From DASQPR01 sp963727415 (GTDB taxonomy: Bacteria > Actinomycetota > Actinomycetes > Mycobacteriales > Micromonosporaceae), in the NCBI GenBank assembly GCA_963727415.1, contig CAVSGF010000002.1, forward strand, positions 1,984,001 to 2,048,000: 64,000 bases of DNA, given 5' to 3'. Position numbers and translations under genes: made by a program. Positions 37,017 to 47,292 of the stretch are shown piece after piece (the first letter of the stretch is position 1; the number at the start of each line of letters is the position of its first letter). The notes beneath the pieces are model-generated. The model did not search any database and was not told where the DNA came from. It saw nothing but the letters and a program-made list of their open reading frames with translations.

Positions 37017-38696
37017 GTGGGTTACCTCAGGAAGATCACGGCGATACGAGTCCCGGCGACAGCCATTCAGATCGGGCTCCATTTGGTGGCGTTGGCGGCA
37101 TTCTCCACGCTCGCACTGACCTCGCACCGTGTCGCCGGCTATCTGCTGGTGTTGTTCGGTCTGCTGATGGTCGTGGCGCGTGGACCCGCCTCCGGCATGC
37201 TGAGCGTCATCCCGGCGGTCGCGGTGCTGGCCGCCTCCGTGGTGGCGCCGCTGGGCCGCACACCGGTTTCCGGTTTCATGGCCTTCGCGCTGGTCTCGAT
37301 CATCATCTGCCAGTCGGCCCTGCTGGCTCTCGGCCGCCGGCCAAGGGTACGGGCGACGAACCTGCCCGGATACGCCGAACCACGCCGGCTCACCGCCCCT
37401 GCGGACACCCTGAACTCTGCGAACGTGGTTCTGGTCGCCGCCACCGGCGCGTTCGGCTACGCCGGCTGGCCGCTCTGGCCGGTCGCGATCGCCGTCGGCG
37501 TCGAATGCGTCGCCGTTGCCGCGGTCACCGCGGACGCGGCCTACCGGCGAATGCGTGGCTCAGCGGATGCCTCGGCGCTGCGGGCCGCGCTGGACCGGTA
37601 CGCCCCGGCCTTCATCGTGTACTTCAGCGGCTCCCCCGGGCAGGAGTACCAGATCAGCTCGTGGCTGCCGGCGATCGACGCGATCGGCGAGCCCTACCTG
37701 GTCGTCGTACGCGAGGCGGCCATCGCCGCGTCGCTGCGCTCGCAGAGCACGGCACCCGTCCTGCACTGCCCGACCGTTGCGACCGTTGACGCCACCGTCG
37801 TGCCGTCGGTTCGCGCGGTGCTCTACGTCAACAACGCCAGCCTGAACAGCCACATTGCCCGGTTCAGCACGCTGACTCACATCCAGTTGCTGCACGGGGA
37901 TTCGGACAAGCCGGCGAGCTTTAATCCGGTCTCGGCAATGTTCGACCGGCTGTTCGTGGCCGGGCCGGCCGCCATCCAGCGATACGCCGATCATGGAGTG
38001 GTCATCGCCGAGGAGAAGTTCGACGTGGTCGGTCGCCCGCAAGCCCGCGACATCCGGCCGGACCGCGCACCCGAGAGCCCCACCGTGCTCTACGCCCCGA
38101 CCTCGCCCAGCCAGTACGCCGACGAGAACCACTCGTCGCTGGAGGCGGGCGAGGCGATCGTCAAGGGCCTTATCGCCGCCGGAGCGACCGTGATCCTGCG
38201 CGGGCACCCGGCCCTGCGTGGCCAGAATCCGGGCACGGCCCAGATCACCCGGTTGGAGCGAGCGCTCGCGGCCGACCGGGCCCGCACCGGCAGGCCGCAC
38301 GTCTTCGGCACCGAGTCCCGCGCCATGACCGCCGTCGAGGCGATGAACGCGTCCACCGCCATGGTCACCGACGTGTCCGCGATGGCCGTCGACTACCTTG
38401 CGTCTGGCAAGCCGCTGGTGCTCACCGACATGCGCGGCGCTGGCCCGGACTTCGCCCGGCACTCCCCGATCGGGCGGGCCGCCTACGTGATCGACAAGAG
38501 CGGCTCCAATATCGCAGACGTCATCGCCGAGATGCTTGGCGATGACCCCAACGCCGCCCGCCGGGCCGCCGTGCGCGAGCAGTATCTGGCACCGGACACG
38601 TTCGCCGAGACGGCCCGGCGATACGTCCGCGGCGAGACGCAGGCGTCAGGCGTGGCGATCGTGCGTCCCCGCGAACCGGCCGCCGTGCGGGTGTAA
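37017..38696 (+). CDS. CDP-glycerol glycerophosphotransferase (TagB/TagF) family protein with N-terminal membrane helices
   Basis: 559 residues from GTG 37017. The first 190 residues hold about five membrane helices (IGLHLVALAAFSTLALTSHR, GYLLVLFGLLMVVARG, VIPAVAVLAASVVAPLG and others). The C-terminal GT-B-like part has IQLLHGDSDKPASFNPVSAM, LFVAGPAAIQRYADHGV, VLYAPTSPSQYADENHSS, ILRGHPAL and MVTDVSAMAVDYLASGKPLV, matching the glycerophosphotransferase family used in teichoic-acid synthesis. The usual active-site histidines (HG at the loop and GHP) are present. The substrate polymer is not known. It is a single gene here, without a teichoic-acid cluster. Confidence 0.83.
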   Translation: MGYLRKITAIRVPATAIQIGLHLVALAAFSTLALTSHRVAGYLLVLFGLLMVVARGPASGMLSVIPAVAVLAASVVAPLGRTPVSGFMAFALVSIIICQSALLALGRRPRVRATNLPGYAEPRRLTAPADTLNSANVVLVAATGAFGYAGWPLWPVAIAVGVECVAVAAVTADAAYRRMRGSADASALRAALDRYAPAFIVYFSGSPGQEYQISSWLPAIDAIGEPYLVVVREAAIAASLRSQSTAPVLHCPTVATVDATVVPSVRAVLYVNNASLNSHIARFSTLTHIQLLHGDSDKPASFNPVSAMFDRLFVAGPAAIQRYADHGVVIAEEKFDVVGRPQARDIRPDRAPESPTVLYAPTSPSQYADENHSSLEAGEAIVKGLIAAGATVILRGHPALRGQNPGTAQITRLERALAADRARTGRPHVFGTESRAMTAVEAMNASTAMVTDVSAMAVDYLASGKPLVLTDMRGAGPDFARHSPIGRAAYVIDKSGSNIADVIAEMLGDDPNAARRAAVREQYLAPDTFAETARRYVRGETQASGVAIVRPREPAAVRV

Positions 38697-38971
38697 CGGG
38701 GCGTCCAGGCGCATTCCGGCCCCGCTCGATCTCGCGAGATCAGCGCTCAGCGAACCAGATCCGCCCCCGCCGGGCCGATCGGCCGTGCAAGGATAATGAG
38801 TGCAGCGCCCGAACCGGCCAGAGCGGAGCGGAACCGCATGAATTGGTCAGCGCTCCATGACACTCACATGACAAACGCCTCTGCCCCGGGTAGGGACTAT
38901 GCCCCTGTCAGTGCGGATACTTTACGGTAACCATGCAGACGTTAGAGGGAAAAATCTGGAGCGAGGACAAC

Positions 38972-40255
<1,284 letters not shown>

Positions 40256-40266
40256 GCGGACCCGAC

Positions 40267-41367
40267 ATGGCCGGCGCGCTCGATGGGGTCCGCGTCGTCG
40301 AGCTCGCCGGCATCGGACCCGCCCCGTTCGCGGCGATGATGCTCGCCGACATGGGCGCCGACGTGGTCCGGGTGGACCGGACCGAACCTGCCGGCCTGTC
40401 CGCTGGCCACCCTGACCTGCTGGTCCGCAATCGACGGTCGATCGCCGTCGACCTCAAGCATGCCGCTGGCCGCGAGGTCGTCCGCGACCTCGCGGCCAGC
40501 GCCGATGTGTTCATCGAAGGATTCCGGCCGGGCGTCGCCGAGCGGCTCGGACTCGGGCCGGATGATCTGCTCGAAATCAAGCCCACCCTGGTGTACGGAC
40601 GGATGACCGGCTGGGGCCAGAGTGGCCCGCTGGCGGCCCGGGCGGGTCATGACATCGATTACCTCGCGGTGACCGGCGTGCTGCACGCCATCGGACGTCC
40701 CGGTGAGCGACCGGTTCCGCCGATGAACCTGCTCGGCGACTTCGGCGGCGGCGGAATGTTCCTCGCCTTCGGTGTGGTGTGCGCGCTGCTGCACGTACGG
40801 GCCGGTGGTTCCGGGCAAGTGATCGACGCGGCCATCGTGGACGGTGTGAATTCCCTTGCCACCGGCGTGCATGCGCTGCGGCACCTGGGGCTGTGGTCCG
40901 ACGAACGGGGCGTCAACCTGCTCGATGGTGGCACGCCGAACTATGACACCTACGAGTGCGCCGACGGCCGCTACCTCGCGGTCGGTGCACTCGAACCACA
41001 GTTCCTGCTCCGGCTCGGTGAACTCGCCGGGCTGGACCCGCAGGTACCGCCGAACGAGTGGGCTGCGCTGTTTCGCACCCGTACCCGCGACGAATGGGTC
41101 TCGCTTCTCGGCGGCGAGGATACCTGCGTCGCTCCGGTTCTGACCTGGGCCGAGGCTCGGGAAGATCCGCACATGGTCGCCCGCGGGTCGTTCGTCGAGG
41201 CGGACGGTGTGGTGCAACCGGCGCCGGCACCCCGGCTGGCCGGGACGCCGGGGTCGATCCGGCGGCCGCCGCCGGCGGCCGGCGAACACACCGATGAGAT
41301 CCTGGCCACGCTCGGGCGCGACGCCGCCGCTATCGCGGCGCTGCGCGAATCCGGTGCCGTCCGCTAA
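40267..41367 (+). CDS. CaiB/BaiF CoA-transferase family III protein (alpha-methylacyl-CoA racemase-like)
   Basis: 366 residues. The N-terminal block GVRVVELAGIGPAPFAAMML, ADMGADVVRVDR, then NRRSIAVDLKHAAGREVVRD, FRPGVAERLGLGPDDL and YGRMTGWGQSGPLAARAGHD with the catalytic Asp-type GHDIDYLAVTG are typical of the AMACR branch. These enzymes either transfer CoA between acids or epimerise 2-methylacyl-CoA esters. Racemase activity is suggested by GHDIDY and YDTYECADGRYLAVG. It could be co-transcribed with citrate synthase, but no link in pathway is obvious. Confidence 0.88.
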   Translation: MAGALDGVRVVELAGIGPAPFAAMMLADMGADVVRVDRTEPAGLSAGHPDLLVRNRRSIAVDLKHAAGREVVRDLAASADVFIEGFRPGVAERLGLGPDDLLEIKPTLVYGRMTGWGQSGPLAARAGHDIDYLAVTGVLHAIGRPGERPVPPMNLLGDFGGGGMFLAFGVVCALLHVRAGGSGQVIDAAIVDGVNSLATGVHALRHLGLWSDERGVNLLDGGTPNYDTYECADGRYLAVGALEPQFLLRLGELAGLDPQVPPNEWAALFRTRTRDEWVSLLGGEDTCVAPVLTWAEAREDPHMVARGSFVEADGVVQPAPAPRLAGTPGSIRRPPPAAGEHTDEILATLGRDAAAIAALRESGAVR

Positions 41368-41585
41368 GCACCGTTCTGATAGGACTCGGCACCGACTATA
41401 GTCGCGCTCTGCTATCGACCCACGACGGACTGTGAGTACGTCGCCGCCAGCCATCGTCCCCACACAGTGGTTTCACAACGTATCGACGCGATGGCGAACA
41501 GCCGTCGCGTCTGGCGGATCCGGCTCCGGGCGGCATACGACCCGGGCGCGCCGGACCACTGTCGGGAACGGGACGGAATCCATTC

Positions 41586-42515
41586 ATGCCGGTTGTGCAC
41601 CAGTTCGCCTACGGGGTGGTCAACCCCATCATCGCCTTCTTCCTCGCCTTCGTCGGGTCGCTGTTCGGGCTGACCTGCACGGCACGCGCGCGTTCGGCCC
41701 GGTCCCCGGCACGCCGGGCCCGCTGGCTGGCGCTCGCGGCGCTGGCCATCGGCGGAGGCGGCACCTGGCTCGCGCACTTCATGGCGATGCTCGGCTTCGA
41801 CATCCCGGCCGCCGAATTGCGGTACTCGGCCGGCCTGACCGCCGGCAGCCTGGCGATCGCGGTGATCGTGGTCGCCTCTGGGATGTTCCTGGTCGGCTGG
41901 GGTCGCCCGTCAACGCCGAAGGTGTTCCTGGGCGGTCTGGTCACCGGATCGGGAGTCGCGGCGATGCACTACACCGGGATGGCAGCGCTTCGGTTCGACG
42001 GGACGATCAGCTACAACATCTCGCGAGTGCTGGCTTCGGTGCTGATCGCCGTGGCCGCCGCGACTATCGCGCTCTGGTTCACCGTGTCGGCGCGTGGCTG
42101 GAAGGCGATCACCGGCGCATCGTCGATCATGGCGGGCGCGATGTGCGTCATGCATTACGTCGGCATGACCGCCGGGCGCGTCCACCTCGCCGCGAACCAG
42201 ACGGCCGCCATTCCGGACGGCCTGAGCCCGATGTCATTGGTTGTACCGATCATTGTGGTCGGGGCGGCCGCGGCGATGGGACTGATCTTCGCGGCCATGT
42301 CGATGATGGGCGACGAAGATTTCCATGAGTCGGTTCCACGCGGGAACCGGGCACCGCGGATGACGAACCAGCCAGTGTCGCCGGCGCCCCAAGAGCCCGG
42401 TCGCCGGGCCGGCCGGATCCGCACCGATGTGCCTGATATCCCGAACCCGGTCTCACTGCGTGATTTTGACGCGCAGCATCGCAGTGCCGCGCTGCGGTCG
42501 CATCGCGGTCGTTAA
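41586..42515 (+). CDS. MHYT domain integral membrane protein
   Basis: 309 residues with seven predicted helices. Three MHYT-type units show as HFMAMLG, MHYTGMAAL and MHYVGMTAG, each in a helix, as in the seven-helix MHYT sensor domain that is proposed to bind copper and sense O2, CO or NO. The soluble tail of about 70 residues is Pro/Arg-rich with no GGDEF, EAL or kinase domain, so output must go through another protein. Upstream 218 bases hold no gene. Confidence 0.88.
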   Translation: MPVVHQFAYGVVNPIIAFFLAFVGSLFGLTCTARARSARSPARRARWLALAALAIGGGGTWLAHFMAMLGFDIPAAELRYSAGLTAGSLAIAVIVVASGMFLVGWGRPSTPKVFLGGLVTGSGVAAMHYTGMAALRFDGTISYNISRVLASVLIAVAAATIALWFTVSARGWKAITGASSIMAGAMCVMHYVGMTAGRVHLAANQTAAIPDGLSPMSLVVPIIVVGAAAAMGLIFAAMSMMGDEDFHESVPRGNRAPRMTNQPVSPAPQEPGRRAGRIRTDVPDIPNPVSLRDFDAQHRSAALRSHRGR

Positions 42516-42568
42516 ACCGATCGGAGCGAGTTGGCAGGGTGACGTTCGCGGGTAATGCGTGAATCTGC

Positions 42569-42859
42569 CTACGGCATCCGGTCGAGCACGTCGAGGTTCC
42601 GGAACGTCACCGACTTGGACAGTTCGTTCACCTTCGCGGCGAACTGCTGTGTCACGGGATCGGCATTGTTCGCATCGGCCGACTCATACGACGGGAAGTC
42701 GACGATGACAAGGTACGTGTTCGGCTTGTCTCGGTCGCTGGCTATCACCCCGGTGGTAAACCGCGACTCCGTCCCGTTGGCGCGCATGTCCTGCTCAAGC
42801 TTGCGAATCTCGTCGATCCGGTCCGTCTCGAACTCAACTATCTGTACAAATGCGGTCAT
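42569..42859 (-). CDS. small ferredoxin-like (antibiotic monooxygenase/Dabb type) protein
   Basis: 96 residues from ATG 42859 (MTAFVQIVEFET); an upstream start at 42886 is possible. The alternating pattern (VQIVEFETDRIDEIRKLEQD, TGVIASDRDKPNTYLVIVDF, PSYESADANNADPVTQQFAA) fits a dimeric alpha-beta barrel domain. The catalytic role of such small proteins ranges widely and none can be assigned. Confidence 0.6.
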   Translation of the reverse strand: MTAFVQIVEFETDRIDEIRKLEQDMRANGTESRFTTGVIASDRDKPNTYLVIVDFPSYESADANNADPVTQQFAAKVNELSKSVTFRNLDVLDRMP

Positions 42860-42913
42860 ACCAGCGACGATACGCCTCCGCGCCATGGCGCTGACGCGAA
42901 CTCGCTGGCTACA

Positions 42914-42967
42914 CCATGATCCCGGAGAGTTGATCCGCTATACCGGCATCAACTCTCGGGATCATGG
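42914..42967. repeat. palindromic element CATGATC-type, between two minus-strand genes
   Basis: Arms CCATGATCCCG-GAGAGTTGAT (42914-42934) and ATCAACTCTCGGGATCATGG (42948-42967) pair over 20 bases with one bulge. The loop contains TATACCG. The same architecture with a TATACCG loop occurs at 57637-57689. It may end transcription of the upstream minus-strand gene. Confidence 0.75.
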
Positions 42968-43001
42968 CCCAAGCTATCCGCTGAATTCAGATCAAGCCCG
43001 G

Positions 43002-43439
43002 TCAGCTCGGCTCGGCGACGAAGAGGGGGATGGTCCGGCTGGTGCGCTTCTGGTAGTCCGCGTAGTCCGGGTAGGCGGCCACGGCACGCTTCCACCACTC
43101 GCCGTACTCATCGCCGTGGATCTCGCGGACTTTCAGGTCGGTGAACTGCCGCGGACCGTCCTGGATGTCCACTCGCGGATCCGCGATCAGATTGTGGTAC
43201 CAGACCGGATGCTTGGGCGCGCCACCCATCGACGCCACCAGCGCGTAGACGCCGTCATGCTCGACCCGCATCAGCGGAACCTTGCGGATCTTGCCGGTCT
43301 TCGCGCCACGCATCGTCACCACCACCACCGGCATGCCGCGCAACATCGTGCCGTCGGCGCCGCCTGAGGTCTCGATCTGCTCGACCTGATCGGCCACCCA
43401 TTGAGCGGGGCTGGCCTGGTAATCCCCTTCGATCGGCAT
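43002..43439 (-). CDS. deazaflavin (F420)-dependent nitroreductase family protein (DUF385/DDN-like)
   Basis: 145 residues from ATG 43439, with AAAGGACGG 8 bases upstream; an in-frame ATG at 43469 lacks such a site. The fold signature is VVVVTMRGAKTGKIRKVPLM, then VYALVASMGGAPKHPVWYHN and LIADPRVDIQDGPRQFTDLK, as in DDN of mycobacteria. The family uses F420H2 to reduce quinones and nitroimidazoles. The C-terminal YADYQKRTSRTIPLF is also conserved. Confidence 0.9.
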   Translation of the reverse strand: MPIEGDYQASPAQWVADQVEQIETSGGADGTMLRGMPVVVVTMRGAKTGKIRKVPLMRVEHDGVYALVASMGGAPKHPVWYHNLIADPRVDIQDGPRQFTDLKVREIHGDEYGEWWKRAVAAYPDYADYQKRTSRTIPLFVAEPS

Positions 43440-43516
43440 CCGCCAACCGTCCTTTCGCGTACGTGCCATCGTCGGCTACATGCCGCCAACAAATCCGGCG
43501 AGCCGAATCTTCCGGA

Positions 43517-43932
43517 TCAGCGGACGATGTGTTCCAAAACGCTCCGGTGAGCCAGCGTCCACCGGAACGCGTCGCGTACCTCACTGACCGCGCCAAGCTC
43601 CCGCAGCCGCCACATCGCCGCATCGCCGGCGTTGGCCGCCGACTCGATGCCGCGCCAGCACCGGTCCCGCCACCACAGCACCGTCTCGATGAGGATCGAG
43701 CGATCGTCGAGGTCGTAGGCGTCGGCGATCAGCGCGACCCGGGCCCCAGCCGCCGCCGGATCGCCGATCCCGGGGCCGAGATTGACGTACTGCCAGCAGA
43801 GATGGGCCACATCGTGAACGCGCTGCCCGGACGCTGGGCCGGCCGGCGGCGCACGGTATCACCGATGCGAACCACGGAGTTGACATACCCGCCCGGCAAT
43901 TCCTCGACGGTCACCCGCGCATGGTCGCTCAC
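43517..43932 (-). pseudogene. aminoglycoside phosphotransferase (APH) family remnant with internal deletion
   Basis: The gene start survives as VSDHARVTVEELPGGYVNSV and VRIGDTVRR (the APH nucleotide-loop region) from about 43932 to 43850. It then jumps, in another frame, to the C-terminal part VAHLCWQYVNLGPGI, AYDLDDRSILIETVLWWRDR and CWRGIESAANAG up to the stop at 43517. The kinase core of about 150 residues, including the HGD motif, is gone. It is therefore a true deletion, not a base-calling slip. Confidence 0.75.
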
Positions 43933-43936
43933 CGTG

Positions 43937-44175
43937 ACTCCCGCCGGAGCCCCAGACCACCAAAGTGCACCCGACGAACACCCGGAACCGCAGGACGGAG
44001 TGGCGGCGCGGCTCGGCACGGAGGTCCGCTCTGTCCAATTCCCGCTCCAAGCGCCGACCGGCACTCAGCTCAGCGGCATGCCACAGCAGTGGCACGTAGG
44101 TGAGCCCGACGCCGGTGAGGTAGACGCCCGCGACCACGGGCCAAGGCGCATCGGCCCGGGCCAGCACCCAGATAC
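43937..44175 (-). pseudogene. integral membrane protein remnant
   Basis: One frame reads GIWVLARADAPWPVVAGVYL, TGVGLTYVPLLWHAAELSAG, RRLERELDRADLRAEPRRHS and VLRFRVFVGCTLVVWGSG, with at least two membrane helices and a charged loop. It lacks a proper start and runs directly from a degraded upstream gene and into the APH remnant. I do not recognise the family. Confidence 0.5.
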
Positions 44176-44219
44176 CCAAGGCCTGCTACACAAGACAGCC
44201 GAACCCCGGGCGGGTTTGG

Positions 44220-44513
44220 GTGGGTCTTCATCACCTTCGCCGCCACCGGTTCCAGCGCCGGATCCCCGGGTGGATAGCCGATGTCGGCGAGCGTGATCAT
44301 CACTCAGTGCCGACCGGACCACTTGACGTACGTACCACGGTTCTCCCGCTCCTGCCCGGCGATCAGCGCGCCAACTCGCGGCGACATCGCGACCTGCCGC
44401 CGAAGCCTGCGGATCGGCGCCGATTCGGGATCCTCGCCGAGAGCCTTGGTGCGAACCTTCCACCGGATCGACGGCTCATCACTTCGAAGTAGCTCGTCAA
44501 CGATGCCGGCCAT
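44220..44513 (-). pseudogene. remnant of an actinobacterial conserved protein (prenyltransferase-like repeat family)
   Basis: ATG 44513 opens AGIVDELLRSDEPSIRWKVR, LGEDPESAPIRRLRRQVAMS and GTYVKWSGRH, then the frame changes near 44305 to continue TLADIGYPPGDPALEPVAAK. I recall a family with LLASDEPSIRWK...LGEDP...Y.KW.GAHWVL..LAD.GYPPGD as its first 100 residues and about 300 in total, so only the start is left, with a frame change. It ends by running into the membrane protein remnant. Confidence 0.65.
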
Positions 44514-44557
44514 GGACTCGACTGTGCGCCACGATTAGGACCGCGCGCACCCGTCGC

Positions 44558-47080
44558 TCAGCCTTCGCCGGCCGGACCGACCGAGCGCACCCGGATCACC
44601 GCTTCGCCGGCCTCGTCCGACGCGGACAGATCGACGGTCGCGCTGATGCCCCAGTCCCTGTCGCCGTCGGGATCGTCGAAGATCTGCCGCACCGTCCATG
44701 TGCCGGGCGCCTCGGTGATGGACAGCAAGGCCGGTCCGCGCGCGTCCGAGCCGATCCCGATGTCGGCGTACTCGTCGAAGTACGCGTCCATGGCCGCTCG
44801 CCACGCGTCCGCGTCCCAGCCCGACTCGCCGTCCAGCTCACCCAGCTCATCGAAGCGCTCCAGCGCGGCCAGTTCGACCCGCCGGAACATGGCATTGCGG
44901 ACCAGTACCCGGAACGCTCGCGTGTTGCGGGTAAGCGACGGCGGCGCCGCGACCGTCGCGGCGATCACCTCGCCGTCCGGATTGCGCAGTTCCTCCCACT
45001 CGTCGATAAGGCTGGAGTCCACCTGCCGGACCATCTCGCCGAGCCACTCGATCAGGTCGATCAGGTCCTCGGTCTTGGCGTCGTCCGGAACGGTCTGGCG
45101 TACCGCCTTGTACGCGTCGGTGAGGTACCGCAGCACCAGACCCTCGGATCGGGACAGACCATAGAACGAGATGTACTCGGCGAAGGTCATCGCCCGCTCG
45201 TACATGTCGCGCACCACCGACTTGGGCGCGATCTCGTGGTCGCCCACCCAGGGATGCCCCTTGCGGTACATGGCGAACGCGTCCTCAAGCAAGTCCGCCA
45301 GCGGCTTCGGGTAGGTGACCGACTCCAGTTCGGACATCCGCGTCTCGTAGTCGAGCCCGTCGGCCTTCATCTGCGCCACCGCCTCGCCGCGCGCCTTGAA
45401 CTGCTGGGCCGACAGCACCGGGCGCGGATCGTCCAGCGTGGACTCCACCACCGACAGCACGTCGAGCCCGTACGACGGCGACTCGCGGTCGAGCAGTTCC
45501 AAGGTGGCCAGACCGAATGGTGACAGCGGCTGGTTGAGAGCGAAGTCGTACTGCAGATCGACGGTCAGGCGTACCCGCCTGCCATCTGGATCCGGCTCGC
45601 TGAGGCGCTCGACGACGTCACCGGCGAGCAGCGCACGGTAGATCGCGATCGCGCGCCGGATGTGCCGGCGCTGCGCCGACCGATCCTCGTGGTTATCGGT
45701 GAGCAGCTTGCGCATGGCGGTGAAGGCGTCGCCGGGGCGGCCGATGATGTTCAGTAGCATCGCGTGGCTGACGGCGAAGCTGGACTTCAGCGGCTCCGGC
45801 TCGGCGGTGGTGAGCCGTTCGAAGGTCGGCAGGCCCCAGGAGACGAACCCTTCCGGCGGCTTCTTCCGGACGACCTTGCGGCGCTTGCGCTCATCGTCGC
45901 CGGCCTTGGCGAGCAGCCGCTCGTTCTCGATGGCGTGCTCGGGGGCCTGCACCACAACAGTGCCGACCGTGTCGAACCCGGCCCGCCCGGCGCGACCGGC
46001 GATCTGATGGAACTCGCGAGCCTGAAGCAGGCGGGTCTTGGTGCCGTCGAATTTCGACAGAGCGGTGAACAACACCGTACGGATCGGCACGTTGATGCCC
46101 ACGCCGAGCGTGTCGGTACCGCAGATGACCTTGAGCAGTCCGGCCTGAGCCAGTGTCTCGACCAGGCGGCGATACTTCGGCAGCATGCCCGCGTGGTGTA
46201 CGCCGATGCCGTGGCGGACCAGCCGGGACAGCACCTTGCCGAACCCGGTGGAAAACCGGAAGCCGCCGATTTCGGCGGCGATCATGTCCTTTTCGGCGCG
46301 CGAGCACACGTTGATGCTCATCAGCGACTGTGCCCGCTCCAGGGCGGCGGCCTGAGTGAAGTGGACCACGTAGACCGGCGCCTGGTTGGTGCTGAGCAGC
46401 TCCTCAAGTGTCTCGTGCAGCGGTGTCATCGAGTACGAGAAGTGCAGTGGAACCGGCCGCTCCGCGCTGGCGATGACCGCCGTCGGATGGCCGGTACGCC
46501 GGGTCAGGTCCTCCTGGAATCGCGAGACATCACCGAGGGTGGCGGACATCAGGACGAACTGCGCGTCAACCAACTCCAGAATCGGCACCTGCCAGGCCCA
46601 GCCTCGATCCGGGTCGGCGTAGAAGTGGAACTCGTCCATGACGACCTGGCCCACGTCGGCGGCCGAGCCGTCCCGGAGCGCGATGTTGGCCAGGATCTCG
46701 GCGGTCGCGCAGATGATCGGGGCCTCGTCGTTGACCCGGGCGTCGCCGGTCATCATGCCGACGTTCTCCGCGCCGAACACGTCGATCAGCTGGAAGAACT
46801 TCTCCGATACCAGGGCCTTGATCGGCGCGGTGTAGAAGGTGCGCTCGCCGCGGCCGAGCGCGGCGAAGTGTGCGGCGACCGCCACCAGCGACTTGCCCGA
46901 GCCGGTCGGCGTGCTGAGGATGACGTTGGCCCCGGAGGCGATCTCGATCAGGGCCTCTTCCTGATGCGGGTAGAGGGACAGTCCCCGCTCGTCGGCCCAG
47001 CCGATGAAGGACTCGTAGATCGCGTCCGGGAACTCGTCATCGGGAAGGGAGTCGGGTGGCAGGCGGTCGGTGAGCGTCAT
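44558..47080 (-). CDS. Ski2-like DEAD/DEAH-box helicase with C-terminal DUF3516
   Basis: 840 residues. Helicase motifs in order: LSTPTGSGKSLVAVAAHFAA (Walker A), TAPIKALVSEKFF (Ia), VVMDEFHFYADPDRGWAWQV (DEFH in place of DEVH), FVLMSATLGDVSRF (III), HHAGMLPKYRRLVE and QIAGRAGRAGFDTVGTVVV (VI). The C-terminal 400 residues are the actinobacterial DUF3516 region (SSFAVSHAMLLNIIGRPGDA and following). RNA helicases of this group take part in RNA processing or decay; the direct substrate here is unknown. Fully open with no frame breaks. Confidence 0.93.
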   Translation of the reverse strand: MTLTDRLPPDSLPDDEFPDAIYESFIGWADERGLSLYPHQEEALIEIASGANVILSTPTGSGKSLVAVAAHFAALGRGERTFYTAPIKALVSEKFFQLIDVFGAENVGMMTGDARVNDEAPIICATAEILANIALRDGSAADVGQVVMDEFHFYADPDRGWAWQVPILELVDAQFVLMSATLGDVSRFQEDLTRRTGHPTAVIASAERPVPLHFSYSMTPLHETLEELLSTNQAPVYVVHFTQAAALERAQSLMSINVCSRAEKDMIAAEIGGFRFSTGFGKVLSRLVRHGIGVHHAGMLPKYRRLVETLAQAGLLKVICGTDTLGVGINVPIRTVLFTALSKFDGTKTRLLQAREFHQIAGRAGRAGFDTVGTVVVQAPEHAIENERLLAKAGDDERKRRKVVRKKPPEGFVSWGLPTFERLTTAEPEPLKSSFAVSHAMLLNIIGRPGDAFTAMRKLLTDNHEDRSAQRRHIRRAIAIYRALLAGDVVERLSEPDPDGRRVRLTVDLQYDFALNQPLSPFGLATLELLDRESPSYGLDVLSVVESTLDDPRPVLSAQQFKARGEAVAQMKADGLDYETRMSELESVTYPKPLADLLEDAFAMYRKGHPWVGDHEIAPKSVVRDMYERAMTFAEYISFYGLSRSEGLVLRYLTDAYKAVRQTVPDDAKTEDLIDLIEWLGEMVRQVDSSLIDEWEELRNPDGEVIAATVAAPPSLTRNTRAFRVLVRNAMFRRVELAALERFDELGELDGESGWDADAWRAAMDAYFDEYADIGIGSDARGPALLSITEAPGTWTVRQIFDDPDGDRDWGISATVDLSASDEAGEAVIRVRSVGPAGEG

Positions 47081-47253
47081 GATCCGACCATCGTGCCTGT
47101 TGCCCGGCCATCGGCGCCAGCCGGGTATGCGCGGCGGCGCCCTCGGCGGCGCCCCCGACGGCGACGCGGCCGGTTCGAGCCGCGGGTCGGGTCCGGCCGA
47201 GTCTTCCGGATCATCCTGGAATATCCCAGTCTGCCCGATGGTCTGCCGTCGAC

Positions 47254-47292
47254 TTGGCTCGCTGGTTGATCTATTTGGCTCGCTGGTTGATC
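47254..47292 (-). repeat. tandem 18-base repeat over the VOC gene stop
   Basis: TTGGCTCGCTGGTTGATC occurs at 47254-47271 and 47275-47292, period 21. On the minus strand this duplicates the codons for INQRA(K) and places a stop between copies, so the C-terminal tail was duplicated past the stop codon. Confidence 0.75.

Noticed and set aside
43811..44175. Functional fusion of membrane protein and phosphotransferase
   Set aside because: Parts lie in different frames and the kinase core with its HGD motif is missing, so remnants are the better reading.
45764..47269. 501-residue plus-strand open frame
   Set aside because: Antisense to the intact helicase gene; composition typical of a shadow.
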